Below, piece after piece: positions 17,627-27,001 of a stretch of DNA of 64,000 nt. Position 1 is the stretch's first letter; each line of letters begins with the position of its first letter. The position numbers and the translations under genes are program-made. The DNA is from Peribacillus alkalitolerans. Lineage in GTDB: Bacteria > Bacillota > Bacilli > Bacillales > DSM-1321. The stretch lies in assembly GCF_010882125.1 (NCBI RefSeq), contig NZ_JAAGVZ010000006.1:62001-126000 (forward strand), written 5' to 3'. The notes beneath the pieces are model-generated. The model saw only the letters and a program-made list of their open reading frames with translations. It did not search any database and had not been told where the DNA came from.

Positions 17627-17938
17627 ATGAAAGAACTAGAGACTATTGAACAATTCGATCAATTAAAGGTTAATGGGAAGCATATTTTCCTGTTTTCTGC
17701 TGAATGGTGCCCTGACTGCCGGTTTATTGACCCATTCATGCCACAGGTAGAAGAGAAATTCAGTGATTTCAACTTTGTATATGTGGATCGAGATAAATTT
17801 ATCGACATTTGTGTAGACAATGATATTTTTGGCATTCCGAGTTTCCTTGCTTTTGAAGATGGACAGGAATTAGGAAGATTCGTTAGTAAAGACCGTAAGA
17901 CCCAAGAGGAAATCGAGCGATTTATTAAATCACTATAA
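17627..17938 (+). CDS. ytpP: Thioredoxin-like protein YtpP
   Basis: A 103-residue single-domain thioredoxin fold with active site W27-C28-P29-D30-C31, more unusual than the W-C-G-P-C of TrxA, and a cis-Pro in F-G-I-P-S. It is probably a cytosolic disulfide reductase; partners are unknown. The ATG is preceded by AAGGAGGATAAA. YtpQ follows 50 nt later, so cotranscription is likely, as in B. subtilis. Confidence 0.93.
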   Translation: MKELETIEQFDQLKVNGKHIFLFSAEWCPDCRFIDPFMPQVEEKFSDFNFVYVDRDKFIDICVDNDIFGIPSFLAFEDGQELGRFVSKDRKTQEEIERFIKSL

Positions 17939-17988
17939 TTGTAAGTAAAGGCTTAAGGCCCGCGGACAGTCGAAAGGGGCAGTGTAAG

Positions 17989-18801
17989 ATGAAAATGAGC
18001 AGCAAACGTATGAAGGACTTGTTGATGGAGAAATTACAGTCTCATCATCTGAAATTTCAATTTGATCCTAAAAAGGATACGATTAGAATTGAAAATTCCG
18101 AAACAGGTAAGGGGATTACAATCGACCTTCCTCCTATCATTGCAAAATGGGAGAATTCAGGGGAGAAGGCAATTGATGAAACGGTTTATTATGTAGAAGA
18201 AGCATTAAAGGCCATGGGTGGTACCCATTCTATGCAAGGTCAAGAAAACAAGATCTTTCCTGTAATTCGATCGACATCCTTCCCGCTTAAAGATCAAAGT
18301 GATATACCGTTTATTACAGATGAGCATACCGCTGAAACTAGAATTTATTACGCACTCGATTTAGGTAATACGTATAGATTGATAGACGAGAAATTCTTGG
18401 AGCAGCAAGGCTGGAACCCAGAACATTTACGTGAAGTAGCGAGGTTTAATGTGAGGGGGCTATCAACAAGTGTCAAAACGGACTCAGTAGCTGGCAATGT
18501 ATATCATTTTGTCAGTACGAAGGATGGATATGATGCCAGTAGGATTTTAAATGAATCATGGCTAAAGTCTATGCAAGAAAAAATGGAAGGAACTATGGCT
18601 CTTGCTGTACCTCACCAAGATGTCTTGATCGTTGCTGATATTCGGAATGAGACAGGCTACGATGTGCTTGCACAAATGGCGATGAGCTTTTTCGCCAGTG
18701 GCTTGGTTCCAATTACTGCTCTATCATTTTTATATGAAAATGGAGAGCTGGAACCAGTTTTTATCCTTGGAAGAAACAAAAAAAATAATAGCCCAAAATA
18801 A
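17989..18801 (+). CDS. ytpQ: DUF1444-family protein YtpQ
   Basis: A 270-residue cytosolic protein of the Bacillus-specific YtpQ/DUF1444 family. No catalytic motif is evident. Hydrophobic C-terminal segments ([19 protein letters not shown]) look like a buried core rather than a membrane span. The ATG at 17989 has GAAAGGGG about 10 bases upstream; an ATG two codons later is an alternative. In B. subtilis ytpR follows, but here that place is taken by repeats and transposase debris. Confidence 0.88.
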   Translation: MKMSSKRMKDLLMEKLQSHHLKFQFDPKKDTIRIENSETGKGITIDLPPIIAKWENSGEKAIDETVYYVEEALKAMGGTHSMQGQENKIFPVIRSTSFPLKDQSDIPFITDEHTAETRIYYALDLGNTYRLIDEKFLEQQGWNPEHLREVARFNVRGLSTSVKTDSVAGNVYHFVSTKDGYDASRILNESWLKSMQEKMEGTMALAVPHQDVLIVADIRNETGYDVLAQMAMSFFASGLVPITALSFLYENGELEPVFILGRNKKNNSPK

Positions 18802-18813
18802 ATGATTTTTTAC

Positions 18814-18842
18814 AATAACCGCCTAAATAAAGGGCGGTTTCA
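18814..18842 (+). terminator. First hairpin after ytpQ
   Basis: AACCGCC/GGGCGGTT stem followed by TTTC. Weak alone; it is backed up by the stronger hairpin at 18850. Confidence 0.5.
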
Positions 18843-18849
18843 GATTGTC

Positions 18850-18897
18850 GACAAAAGGTATCGAGAGTACGCTCTCTCGGTACCTTTTGTCATTTTT
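18850..18897 (+). terminator. Strong terminator after ytpQ
   Basis: An 18-bp stem with one G-T pair (arms 18850-18867 and about 18874-18891) and a tight loop is followed by a T-rich run after CA. The stem is unusually long for this window. Confidence 0.85.
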
Positions 18898-18919
18898 TAT
18901 ATGTATTGTAGGAGAAAAG

Positions 18920-19048
18920 GTTGATTTCCGCTCCAGGCGCTTGCTTTCCGGGGGGCGTTCGCCGAGCCTCCTCGTCGCTACTGCTCCTGTGGGGTATCGC
19001 CTGTAACTCTAATCCCCCAGGAGTCAAGCGCCTTCCGCTCCAATCAAC
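18920..19048 (-). repeat. Repeat family 1, copy 4 (inverted orientation)
   Basis: A 129-bp core on the minus strand: read that way it begins GTTGATTGGAGCGGAAGGCG and ends GCGGAAATCAAC, with the blocks ACTCCTG, ACCCCACAGG and GAGGAGGCTC. Its inner end lies 5 bp from the stop of the transposase remnant. Confidence 0.85.
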
Positions 19049-19053
19049 TAATG

Positions 19054-19307
19054 TCATGCAACTTTCCATGTCCAAGTGGCTAGCTTTTTTAAATTCATGG
19101 ATGCAAAAGTAAGCATCGACTGCATAGACAATTTTTTTAGCCACCTTAGGGTTGTCCAACGCATATCATGCTTTTCTTACGCATCCGCAAAGACCCTTTC
19201 AATCGTTTCCTTACGCTTCGCATATATTTGTTTAACTTTATTAAAGTGTCTTAAATGGTCAGCATTTCTAATTGTTCACGTTCATTGATTTGATTTTTAG
19301 TCATCAT
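19054..19307 (-). pseudogene. Internally deleted IS1182-type transposase remnant
   Basis: On the minus strand an ATG at 19307 with a GAGGTGAT site begins M-M-T-K-N-Q-I-N-E-R-E-Q-L-E-M, which resembles an IS1182-type N-terminus. After about 17 codons the frame jumps into the far C-terminal part. There A-D-H-L-R-H-F-N-K-V-K-Q-I-Y-A-K-R-K-E, R-V-F-A-D-A, M-R-W-T-T-L-R and N-L-K-K-L-A are readable, with one in-frame stop (TAA) after A-D-A and a normal stop at 19054. Almost the whole DDE catalytic region is missing, so it is dead. It lies between two inverted copies of repeat family 1. Confidence 0.85.
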
Positions 19308-19339
19308 GATGTATCACCTCAAAATTATGTATGAGCACC

Positions 19340-19466
19340 GTTGATTGGAGTGGAGGGCGACGACTCCTGCGGGAAAAGCGTGAGAATTGAGACCCCGCAC
19401 GAGCGTAGCGAAGGAGGAGGCTCAAGCCACGCCCGCGTAAAGCGTTCGCCCTTCGCTGCAATCAAC
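19340..19466 (+). repeat. Repeat family 1, copy 5
   Basis: A 127-bp core GTTGATTGGAGTGGAGGGCG ... CGCTGCAATCAAC with the CTCCTGCGGGA, GAGACCCCGCACGAGCG and GGAGGAGGCTCAAGCC blocks. It forms an inverted pair with copy 4 around the transposase remnant. Confidence 0.85.
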
Positions 19467-19807
19467 TTCTCTAGTTTTTAGTAATTACCTTCTTTTTGAA
19501 TAGGGAATGCACCTTCGATGACGAGGTATGGGAGATTATTCTATAGTATGTCTTCACCTTATAACTTGCCAAATGCTTGCTTTTAACGTTTGAAGTCAAT
19601 GGGTAGAGGTAATATCGTTAATAAGTTGTTCAAATCGCAAAATCCAAAAAAATTAGGACATGTTTCCTGTTTGACCATGATATTTTTACAGGAATCGTAA
19701 AAAGTCCTATTTGTACACACATTGTACTAATCTTTTATTTTTTCTCCATATTTTATGATTTATTGTTACAATAAATAGATGACTAACAGCATTAGAAGGT
19801 GATTTGT
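19467..19807. other. Gene-free leader region upstream of sftA
   Basis: About 340 bp of AT-rich sequence between the repeat and sftA. No intact reading frame with a ribosome binding site is seen. In B. subtilis ytpR lies in this interval; I find no trace of it. It presumably contains the sftA promoter (candidate around TTGTAC at 19711), which I cannot fix. Confidence 0.45.
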
Positions 19808-22543
19808 TTGAAGTGGTTAAAGAAAATCAAGAAATGGTTTCAAGATGAAGAAATAATTGAAATCGAAGAAATTTTAACTTTAGAACCGAAAGAGCATGAG
19901 CAATTAAAGCGAGATCCCATCGCTTTTTTAAAGAAAAAACAAGCGGAGTCAGAAGAACTTCAAGAAAAACCAACCGTAAAGAACAAAGAGTTGGAAGCCA
20001 ATGTGCAATATCAATATCCAAAAGGCAACTTTCGCTTTCCAATCATTCCTGATAAGGATGAAGCGAGAAAAAAACCATTAGGTAGACGTCATGCAACATC
20101 CGAAAAACGTGAAAACCAAAGTGTTCAACAACAGCCGATAAAATCAAAAGAACCTAGAAGGTCTCCTAAAACTAATGAAGTGCCAATACGAAATGTCAAC
20201 AGGACAGAAAAGATTGTGAAAACTTCCACCAAACCATTCGCCGTGACTGAGATCCCATCGCCTGTATTTGGATTTAAACAACGGCCCGAACCAAAAAAGA
20301 GTGAACCAAGTATTCCTAAAGCTACCGTTGAATTTGAATTAGATTCATCTTTGAAAGCTACATACTCTACCAAAGAGGTCCTTAGTAGACCTACTATTTA
20401 TAGACAGAAAGAGAAAGTGATATCACAAGAAAGTAAAGAAGATATCCAAGAAGTACAAGTAGAGAAAGTAGACACCATTGTTAATGTGAATTCTGTCAGT
20501 CCTGCGATCTTTAGACACCAAGAAAAAATCATTACAACTGAACCAACTGTTGCGGTTCAACCATTGGTGGTGCATTCAACTGAATTAGAAACTATTGTTG
20601 ATGAAGACCAGAGTGTACCTGTAATTTATAAAAACCAAGCAAGTATTCCTTTTAAGGAAGTTGAGTTAGAGAAAAAAGAGGTTCAAGTGGAAGAACCTGA
20701 ATCCTACATTCAGGATAAAATTGTACCACCAGATATCCATGAAGATGGAAATGAAAGCAATGATTTGAATTTAGAGTATGAGGATGAATTAGCTGACAAT
20801 AGTGGCTTAACTACCCATACAGCCACTGATTTGGAAGAAGAGTATCCAGAAGAGCTCCCTGTACGTCCCAAAAAACATATTCCCTTTAACGTTGTGATGT
20901 TGAAGCAAGATAAACAAAAGCTAATGCAAAATGATTTAGCCTTTTTTCAATCATCTAGCCGTAAAATGGAGACGTCATCGACAGAAAATACTCCTTTAAA
21001 TACAAGGGATCATGCACCTACAAATAACAAATCAAGCATGAACCAAGATGAAGAGAGTAATAAGAGTCTTGACACTTTACCTATTCACGAAATGGAAACA
21101 AGGGATGAAGAGCTGCCGTATTATCAATTTCCGTCACTTGAATTGCTAGAGCCTATGATTCAAACGGAAAAAGCGGATGATGATTGGCTAGAACAGCAGG
21201 CGTATATGTTGAATGAGACTTTGAAGAATTTCAATGTCAGGGCCAATGTGGTTAATGTGACTCAAGGTCCATCGGTCACTCGTTTTGAAGTGCAGCCGGA
21301 AGCGGGTGTCAAAGTGAATAAAATCACCAACCTTTCAGATGATATTAAACTTAGCTTAGCGGCACAAGACATCCGAATGGAGGCACCCATCCCTGGCAAG
21401 CATACAATAGGTATTGAAATTCCCAATAGAAAAAGCAAGCCGGTATTTTTGAGGGAGATTCTTGAGAGTCCAGCTTTCTTGAATAATCCTTCTCCTTTGA
21501 CCGCAGCACTTGGACTAGATATTTCGGGTGATCCTATTGTCACCGATTTACGTAAAATGCCTCATGGGCTTATTGCAGGTGCCACCGGTTCAGGGAAAAG
21601 TGTCTGTATTAATACAATGTTAGTAAGTTTGTTGTATAAAGCGACTCCTCAAGAACTTAAGCTTTTGTTGATTGATCCAAAGATGGTTGAATTGGCACCA
21701 TACAATTCGATACCACACTTGGTCAGTCCTGTAATAACGGATGTTAAGGCAGCTACTGCAGCTTTGAAGTGGGCAGTTGAAGAGATGGAAAGACGATATG
21801 AACTATTTGCCCATACTGGTGTCCGTGACATCAATCGATTTAATGAAAAAGCCACTGCAGCTGGTCGCTTTTCAGACAAACTGCCATTCATAGTTATCAT
21901 TATCGACGAGCTGGCAGACTTGATGATGATGTCGCCTGCGGATGTTGAGGAGGCCATCTGCCGTATCGCACAAAAAGCGCGGGCATGTGGAATCCATTTG
22001 ATCGTTGCTACACAAAGACCGTCAGTAGATGTAATCACGGGATTGATAAAAGCGAACATCCCTACAAGGATTGCCTTCTCCGTTTCGTCGCAGGTGGATT
22101 CTAGAACCATCATAGATATCAGTGGGGCAGAAAAGCTCTTAGGAAAAGGAGATATGCTGTTCTTGGAGAACGGATCATCTAAACTTGTCCGATTACAAGG
22201 GACCTTCGTGAGTGATGACGAAATTGACCAAGTCGTGTCTCATGTGAAAAGGGAGCAGGAACCACAATACTTATTCCAACAGGATGAACTACTTGCAAAA
22301 GCCCAGATTTCGTCTGACGCGGATGAGCTTTTTATAGAGGCTTGTGAATTTGTAGTCACTCAAAATGCAGCGTCTACCTCCAGTTTGCAAAGACATTTTC
22401 GTATCGGATATAACCGTGCTGCAAGGTTAATGGAAATGCTGGAGTCTCAAGGTGTTATTTCAGAGGCAAGAGGGAGTCGGCCGAGAGACGTTTTAATGGG
22501 TGAGGAAGAAATAGAGCTTTTCTTGTCTGATAAACCAATGTAA
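19808..22543 (+). CDS. sftA: DNA translocase SftA (FtsK/SpoIIIE family, soluble)
   Basis: A 911-residue septum-associated DNA pump that clears the chromosome from the closing division site. The TTG at 19808 follows AAGGTGAT; the in-frame GTG at 19799 overlaps that site. There are no membrane spans, as expected for SftA. The first ~440 residues are a charged, repetitive linker. The motor domain has Walker A G-A-T-G-S-G-K-S at about 591-598 and Walker B with D700 in V-I-I-I-D-E-L. The C-terminal ~70 residues form the winged-helix gamma domain that reads orienting DNA sequences (S-S-L-Q-R-H-F-R-I-G-Y-N-R-A). Confidence 0.94.
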   Translation: MKWLKKIKKWFQDEEIIEIEEILTLEPKEHEQLKRDPIAFLKKKQAESEELQEKPTVKNKELEANVQYQYPKGNFRFPIIPDKDEARKKPLGRRHATSEKRENQSVQQQPIKSKEPRRSPKTNEVPIRNVNRTEKIVKTSTKPFAVTEIPSPVFGFKQRPEPKKSEPSIPKATVEFELDSSLKATYSTKEVLSRPTIYRQKEKVISQESKEDIQEVQVEKVDTIVNVNSVSPAIFRHQEKIITTEPTVAVQPLVVHSTELETIVDEDQSVPVIYKNQASIPFKEVELEKKEVQVEEPESYIQDKIVPPDIHEDGNESNDLNLEYEDELADNSGLTTHTATDLEEEYPEELPVRPKKHIPFNVVMLKQDKQKLMQNDLAFFQSSSRKMETSSTENTPLNTRDHAPTNNKSSMNQDEESNKSLDTLPIHEMETRDEELPYYQFPSLELLEPMIQTEKADDDWLEQQAYMLNETLKNFNVRANVVNVTQGPSVTRFEVQPEAGVKVNKITNLSDDIKLSLAAQDIRMEAPIPGKHTIGIEIPNRKSKPVFLREILESPAFLNNPSPLTAALGLDISGDPIVTDLRKMPHGLIAGATGSGKSVCINTMLVSLLYKATPQELKLLLIDPKMVELAPYNSIPHLVSPVITDVKAATAALKWAVEEMERRYELFAHTGVRDINRFNEKATAAGRFSDKLPFIVIIIDELADLMMMSPADVEEAICRIAQKARACGIHLIVATQRPSVDVITGLIKANIPTRIAFSVSSQVDSRTIIDISGAEKLLGKGDMLFLENGSSKLVRLQGTFVSDDEIDQVVSHVKREQEPQYLFQQDELLAKAQISSDADELFIEACEFVVTQNAASTSSLQRHFRIGYNRAARLMEMLESQGVISEARGSRPRDVLMGEEEIELFLSDKPM

Positions 22544-22668
22544 AATCAATAAAGCGTGAAATAAAGGATACCTTCTTAAAATATGGTATTCTTTATTTAC
22601 TTCTATTAAATACTAGATAATAAAACGGGAAAATAATGATCGTACTTGAGATCTTAGAGGAGTTCTAT

Positions 22669-23778
22669 ATGAAAGAAATAGAATTAAAATTACAGGGCAA
22701 ACTTAAACGCCTTACGAATCATACATTCAAATTCGATGAACGAGTGAGAGAGGGATGGTTTTCAGCCGTTTATTTCTTGAAAACTAAAGAAATCGTAGAG
22801 TCGTACTTTCCTGACAATATCGTTACAATGCAGTTCTTTCAGAAGCAAGATGCTGTTTTGTGTGGCACAGACGAGGTAATAGCTTTAATCAAGGAATTTG
22901 CGGATAAGCCTGAAGAGCTTGAAATTTTCTCATTAAGTGACGGAGAGAAAATCAAGCCTTTTGAAACGGTCCTTACAATAACTGGTCCTTATCAAAACTT
23001 TGGATATTTGGAAGGCGTCATCGATGGTATATTAGCCCGCAGAACCTCTGTTGCTACAAATGTATATAATGTAGTTAAAGCAGCAGGCATCTCTGGAAAT
23101 CAAAAACCGGTTATTTTCATGGGAGATCGTGATGATCATTTTACACAACAAGCAGGTGATGGCTATGCTGCACATATTGGTGGCGTCACTGCACAAGCGA
23201 CTCATGCGATGAATGAATGGTGGGGGAAACAGGGTATGGGTACCATGCCACATGCTTTAATTCAATTATTCAACGGTGATCTTGTGGCTGCATGCAAAGC
23301 ATATCATGAAAAGTTCCCAGAGGATGAACTTTTGGCGCTTGTTGATTATAACAATGATGCAATAACGGATGCCCTTAAAGTTGCAAGGGAATTTGGTTCC
23401 ATCCTAAAAGGTGTCCGTGTCGATACATCAAGAACGATGATTGATAAATATTTTCTTCGCAACCAGCACTTACTAGGTACATTTGACCCTCGGGGAGTCA
23501 ATATTGAACTGATATCAGCACTGAGAAATGCATTAGACGCTGAAGGTTTTAACCATGTTAAAATTGTTGTTAGTGGTGGCTTTAGTGAACAAAGAATCAT
23601 TGAGTTCGAAAAAGCAGGTGCACCAGTCGACATGTATGGTGTTGGAAGCAGTCTGTTAAAAATTAATATCGGCTTCACTGGCGACAATGTAATGCTTAAT
23701 GGTAAGCACCAGGCTAAGGAAGGACGCAAATTCCGTCCTAATCCAAGATTAGAAAAAGTTGACCTTACTGAAATTTAA
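22669..23778 (+). CDS. Nicotinate phosphoribosyltransferase (short form)
   Basis: A 369-residue enzyme of the nicotinate/quinolinate phosphoribosyltransferase superfamily, making nicotinate mononucleotide for NAD salvage. The ATG at 22669 has AGAGGAG upstream; an in-frame ATG at 22636 has none. Family features include T-S-V-A-T-N near the first third, G-D-R-D-D-H, G-T-M-P-H-A-L, V-R-V-D-T-S and the phosphate loop G-V-G-S-S-L. At 369 residues it is much shorter than the ~490-residue PncB of B. subtilis and resembles the compact form of other bacteria. It stands alone between sftA and murC. Confidence 0.88.
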   Translation: MKEIELKLQGKLKRLTNHTFKFDERVREGWFSAVYFLKTKEIVESYFPDNIVTMQFFQKQDAVLCGTDEVIALIKEFADKPEELEIFSLSDGEKIKPFETVLTITGPYQNFGYLEGVIDGILARRTSVATNVYNVVKAAGISGNQKPVIFMGDRDDHFTQQAGDGYAAHIGGVTAQATHAMNEWWGKQGMGTMPHALIQLFNGDLVAACKAYHEKFPEDELLALVDYNNDAITDALKVAREFGSILKGVRVDTSRTMIDKYFLRNQHLLGTFDPRGVNIELISALRNALDAEGFNHVKIVVSGGFSEQRIIEFEKAGAPVDMYGVGSSLLKINIGFTGDNVMLNGKHQAKEGRKFRPNPRLEKVDLTEI

Positions 23779-23948
23779 GAACTTATGAATCAGAAATTTA
23801 AAATCCTCATAGATGAGGATTGTGATATAATAGTTTATTGTGAATAAAAGTTGCATTTGACATTGGACTGATAAAAAATACTGAATTGAACGATAGATTA
23901 AAGGCATTTCATTAGATTTGCGTTTAGATGATTGTTGGAGGTTCTCAT

Positions 23949-25250
23949 ATGACTGTATACCATTTTGTTGGAATAAAGGGTTCGGGTATGAGTGCACTTG
24001 CACAAGTGCTTCACGAAATGAATTACCAGGTACAAGGCTCAGATATTGAAAAACAATTGTTTACACAAATCGGTCTTGAAAAATCAGGGATAAAAATCCT
24101 TCCCTTTACGAAGGAGAATATCCAACCAGGATTGACGGTTATTGCAGGTAATGCATTCCGTGATGATCATGAAGAGATTCAAAGAGCCATGGAACTTGGA
24201 TTGCCAGTGATAAGATATCATCGCTTTCTAGGGGATTTTATGAAGAATTTCACTAGTGTTGCAATTACAGGTGCTCACGGAAAAACTTCTACCACAGGAT
24301 TAATGGCCCATGTAATGAGAGGAGCAAAACCAACCTCATACTTAATTGGAGATGGCACTGGTAGAGGGGATAAAGATGCCGAGTATTTTGTTTTTGAAGC
24401 ATGTGAATATAGAAGACATTTCTTGTCATATTACCCTGATTACGCGATTATGACCAATATTGACTTTGACCATCCAGATTATTTTGCGAGCATTGATGAT
24501 GTATTTGATGCATTTCAACAGATGGCCTTACAAGTTAATAAAGGAATCATTGCTTGTGGGGATGATGAGCAACTACAAAAAATCCAGGCTAAGGTCCCAG
24601 TGATTTTTTATGGGTATAATGAGGAAAATGATTTTCAAGCCCGTAATGTTTCATCCACAAAAGAGGGTACGACGTTTGACGTCTTTGTAAGAAACACATT
24701 CTATGACACATTCACTATACCTATGTATGGAAACCATAATGTCTTGAATGCTTTGTCAGTCATAGCCCTATGTAAGTATGAGGATATTGACGCAGAAACT
24801 GTAAAAGAACAATTGCTATCGTTTACAGGCGTGAAAAGAAGATTCTCTGAAAAAGTGATAGGCGATCAAGTATTGATAGATGATTATGCTCACCATCCGA
24901 CTGAAATTAGAGCAACGGTAGACTCGGCTCGAAAAAAATATCCAGATAAAGAAATAGTGGCTGTGTTCCAACCGCATACCTTTACAAGAACACAAACATT
25001 CTTATCTGAATTTGCCGAGAGCTTAAATATGGCCGACCATGTTTTCCTTTGTGAGATTTTTGGTTCTGCACGGGAAAACCAAGGAAAGCTTACGATTGGA
25101 GATTTACAAGAAAAAATTCCAGGAGGAAAGCTTTTATCAGAAGAAGATACTTCTGTGTTAAAGCAATTCCAAAACAGTGTCATCCTCTTTATGGGGGCTG
25201 GAGATATTCCAAAATTCCAGAAGGCTTATGAAGCTTTAATGGAAGAGTAA
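23949..25250 (+). CDS. murC: UDP-N-acetylmuramate--L-alanine ligase MurC
   Basis: A 433-residue Mur ligase that adds the first amino acid of the peptidoglycan stem peptide. The ATG at 23949 follows TTGGAGG and gives the standard start [14 protein letters not shown] (UDP-binding loop). The ATP loop G-A-H-G-K-T-S-T is at 108-115, and the central D-D-Y-A-H-H-P-T-E motif and C-terminal domain are intact. The position after sftA matches B. subtilis. Cytosolic and essential. Confidence 0.95.
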   Translation: MTVYHFVGIKGSGMSALAQVLHEMNYQVQGSDIEKQLFTQIGLEKSGIKILPFTKENIQPGLTVIAGNAFRDDHEEIQRAMELGLPVIRYHRFLGDFMKNFTSVAITGAHGKTSTTGLMAHVMRGAKPTSYLIGDGTGRGDKDAEYFVFEACEYRRHFLSYYPDYAIMTNIDFDHPDYFASIDDVFDAFQQMALQVNKGIIACGDDEQLQKIQAKVPVIFYGYNEENDFQARNVSSTKEGTTFDVFVRNTFYDTFTIPMYGNHNVLNALSVIALCKYEDIDAETVKEQLLSFTGVKRRFSEKVIGDQVLIDDYAHHPTEIRATVDSARKKYPDKEIVAVFQPHTFTRTQTFLSEFAESLNMADHVFLCEIFGSARENQGKLTIGDLQEKIPGGKLLSEEDTSVLKQFQNSVILFMGAGDIPKFQKAYEALMEE

Positions 25251-25257
25251 ATAAGAT

Positions 25258-25301
25258 GAGGTAGGTTATAAATGATGAATTTATAATCTGCCTCTTTTTT
25301 T
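25258..25301 (+). terminator. Intrinsic terminator after murC
   Basis: A 15-bp stem with two imperfect pairs (GAGGTAGGTTATAAA/TTTATAATCTGCCTC) is followed by seven T. Confidence 0.85.
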
Positions 25302-25383
25302 GAGGAAATTCGACAAGTCGGGAATAAATTATTAAAAGTTGGGAGTATTAAATAATAGTTCATAAGCTTACCTCATTGCCATT

Positions 25384-25566
25384 GGCTGTTTTTTGGTAAA
25401 GTTTGTTGCTTTTAAGTGTAATTAACTTTAACAATCTGAGTTGATTGTAGCGGAGGGTGCTTGACTCCTGCGGGAAAATGAGGGAATTGGGAGACCCCAC
25501 AGGCGGTAACGCCGAGGAGGCTCCCACCCTCCCCGCGGAAAGCAAGTGCCTCTCGCTGCAATCAAC
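25384..25566 (+). repeat. Repeat family 1, copy 6
   Basis: Core 25440-25566 (GTTGATTGTAGCGGAGGGTG ... CTGCAATCAAC) with the left flank GGCTGTTTTTTGG...CTTTTAAGTGTAA shared with copy 1. It lacks the hairpin module of copy 1. Between 25490 and 25545 it is almost identical to copy 1. It fills the gap between murC and the convergent aminopeptidase gene. Confidence 0.88.
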
Positions 25567-25608
25567 GGACAACCTTAATAGTCTAAAAACAATAAAGATT
25601 CTTGCTAT

Positions 25609-25642
25609 AAAAAATAACCCCCCAAGGAAACCTTGGGGTTCG
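25609..25642 (-). terminator. Terminator of the M29 aminopeptidase gene
   Basis: Read on the minus strand, a CCCCAAGG/CCTTGGGG stem is followed by GGTTATTTTTT. Confidence 0.8.
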
Positions 25643-25667
25643 GTAACAGAGCTAAACTTATTATTCT

Positions 25668-26783
25668 TTATTTAAGATTCTCTGGATTTAAAACTTCTAA
25701 TTCTGGGATGACGAATCTACCATCTTTACGGATTAACACATCATCAAAGTAGATTTCTCCGCCACCGTACTCTGGACGTTGAATATTTACCATGTCCCAG
25801 TGGATATTGGAGTGATTGCCGTTAAACGCATCATCGTAGCATTGTCCAGGAGTGAAGTGGAAGCTGCCATCGATTTTTTCGTCAAACAGGATATCTTGCA
25901 TTGGATGAAGAATATATGGATTCACACCAATTGCGAATTCTCCAATGTAACGTGCTCCTTCATCCGTATCAAAAATATGATTGATTCTTTCTGAATCGTT
26001 TGCTTCTGCTTCTACAATCTTTCCTTCTCTGAAAGTAAGCTTCACATTTTCAAAAGTGAATCCATGATATGGTGATGGAGTATTGTAAGTGATTACACCA
26101 TTAACAGAGTCACGTACAGGAGCTGTGTATACCTCTCCGTCAGGAATATTTAATTCACCAGCACACTTAACTGCTGGGATGTCCTTGATGGAGAAAGTAA
26201 GGTCTGTGCCTGGCCCAGTGATGCGAACTTTGTCAGTCTTATTCATTAATGCTACAAGGCTGTCCATCGCTTCACTCATTTTTCCATAATCAAGATTACA
26301 TACATCAAAGTAGAAATCCTCGAATGCTTCTGTGCTCATTTTTGCCAACTGAGCCATTGAGGAATTCGGATAGCGAAGAACAACCCATCGAGTTTTAGGA
26401 ACACGAATTTCTCTATGAACCTTTTGTCCGACTGTTTCGCCGTGTATTTTCATTTTATCCCCGGGTACGTCAGCGTGCTCATTGATATTGTCACCAGATC
26501 GAAGCCCAATGTATGCGTCCATTTTGCTCATTACATTTGCCTCGAACTCTGCAATCATGTCATACTGCTCTTTTTGAGCACCGAGTAATAAAGAACGATC
26601 CACTTGGTGATCTTTTAAAGAGACGAATGGATACCCACCAGCTGCATAAGCTTCCTTTACTAAAGCTGTCACCAGCTCACGTTGAAGACCAAAGTTCTCG
26701 ATTAAAACCTTTTCTCCCTTTTGGAGCTTAACGGAGTAATTAATTAGATTTTTTGCTAACGTCTGTATTCTAGGGTCCTTCAT
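25668..26783 (-). CDS. M29-family aminopeptidase (AmpS/PepS type)
   Basis: A 371-residue metallo-aminopeptidase, cytosolic, that removes N-terminal residues from peptides. Family features are the E-F-A-I-G-V-N run, the H-P-M-Q-D-I-L-F-D-E-K-I-D-G-S-F-H metal/catalytic block near residue 290, N-H-S-N-I-H-W-D-M-V, and the closing E-I-Y-F-D-D-V-L-I-R-K-D-G. It is shorter than the ~410-residue typical AmpS, but N- and C-termini look complete. The ATG at 26783 has GGTGGAGGA upstream. It is a monocistronic gene on the opposite strand to murC and ytxG. Confidence 0.92.
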   Translation of the reverse strand: MKDPRIQTLAKNLINYSVKLQKGEKVLIENFGLQRELVTALVKEAYAAGGYPFVSLKDHQVDRSLLLGAQKEQYDMIAEFEANVMSKMDAYIGLRSGDNINEHADVPGDKMKIHGETVGQKVHREIRVPKTRWVVLRYPNSSMAQLAKMSTEAFEDFYFDVCNLDYGKMSEAMDSLVALMNKTDKVRITGPGTDLTFSIKDIPAVKCAGELNIPDGEVYTAPVRDSVNGVITYNTPSPYHGFTFENVKLTFREGKIVEAEANDSERINHIFDTDEGARYIGEFAIGVNPYILHPMQDILFDEKIDGSFHFTPGQCYDDAFNGNHSNIHWDMVNIQRPEYGGGEIYFDDVLIRKDGRFVIPELEVLNPENLK

Positions 26784-26943
26784 TATGTATCCTCCACCTA
26801 TGTATTTGAAATGCCTACTTTATTGTAACCGAATTATAGCAATTTTTTTACTTTTTTCTCTTATTGAAAGATGAATAATATAAAATAGAAAAATTTATCG
26901 AAAAAAAAAGGGAATTCATGAATAACTATGGAAAATTATATAA

Positions 26944-26968
26944 GTTTATTAATGTATACTAAGGGTAA
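26944..26968 (+). promoter_or_regulatory. Sigma-B-type promoter of ytxGHJ
   Basis: GTTTAT (26944-26949), a 13-base spacer and GGGTAA (26963-26968) closely match the general stress consensus GTTTAA-N12-14-GGGTAT. It sits 33 bp before the ytxG start. In B. subtilis ytxGHJ belongs to the sigma-B regulon, which agrees. Confidence 0.75.
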
Positions 26969-27001
26969 TATGTAGATAAATCATCACGGAGGTGTAGTAT
27001 T

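Noticed and set aside
18890-19159. Minus-strand frame of 89 codons over the repeat and transposase remnant
   Set aside because: Its frame differs from the one that gives recognisable IS1182 transposase sequence and crosses repeat DNA; no start site.
25360-25675. Frames of 70-72 codons on both strands after murC
   Set aside because: They fall in repeat family 1 and the downstream terminator and have no ribosome binding sites.
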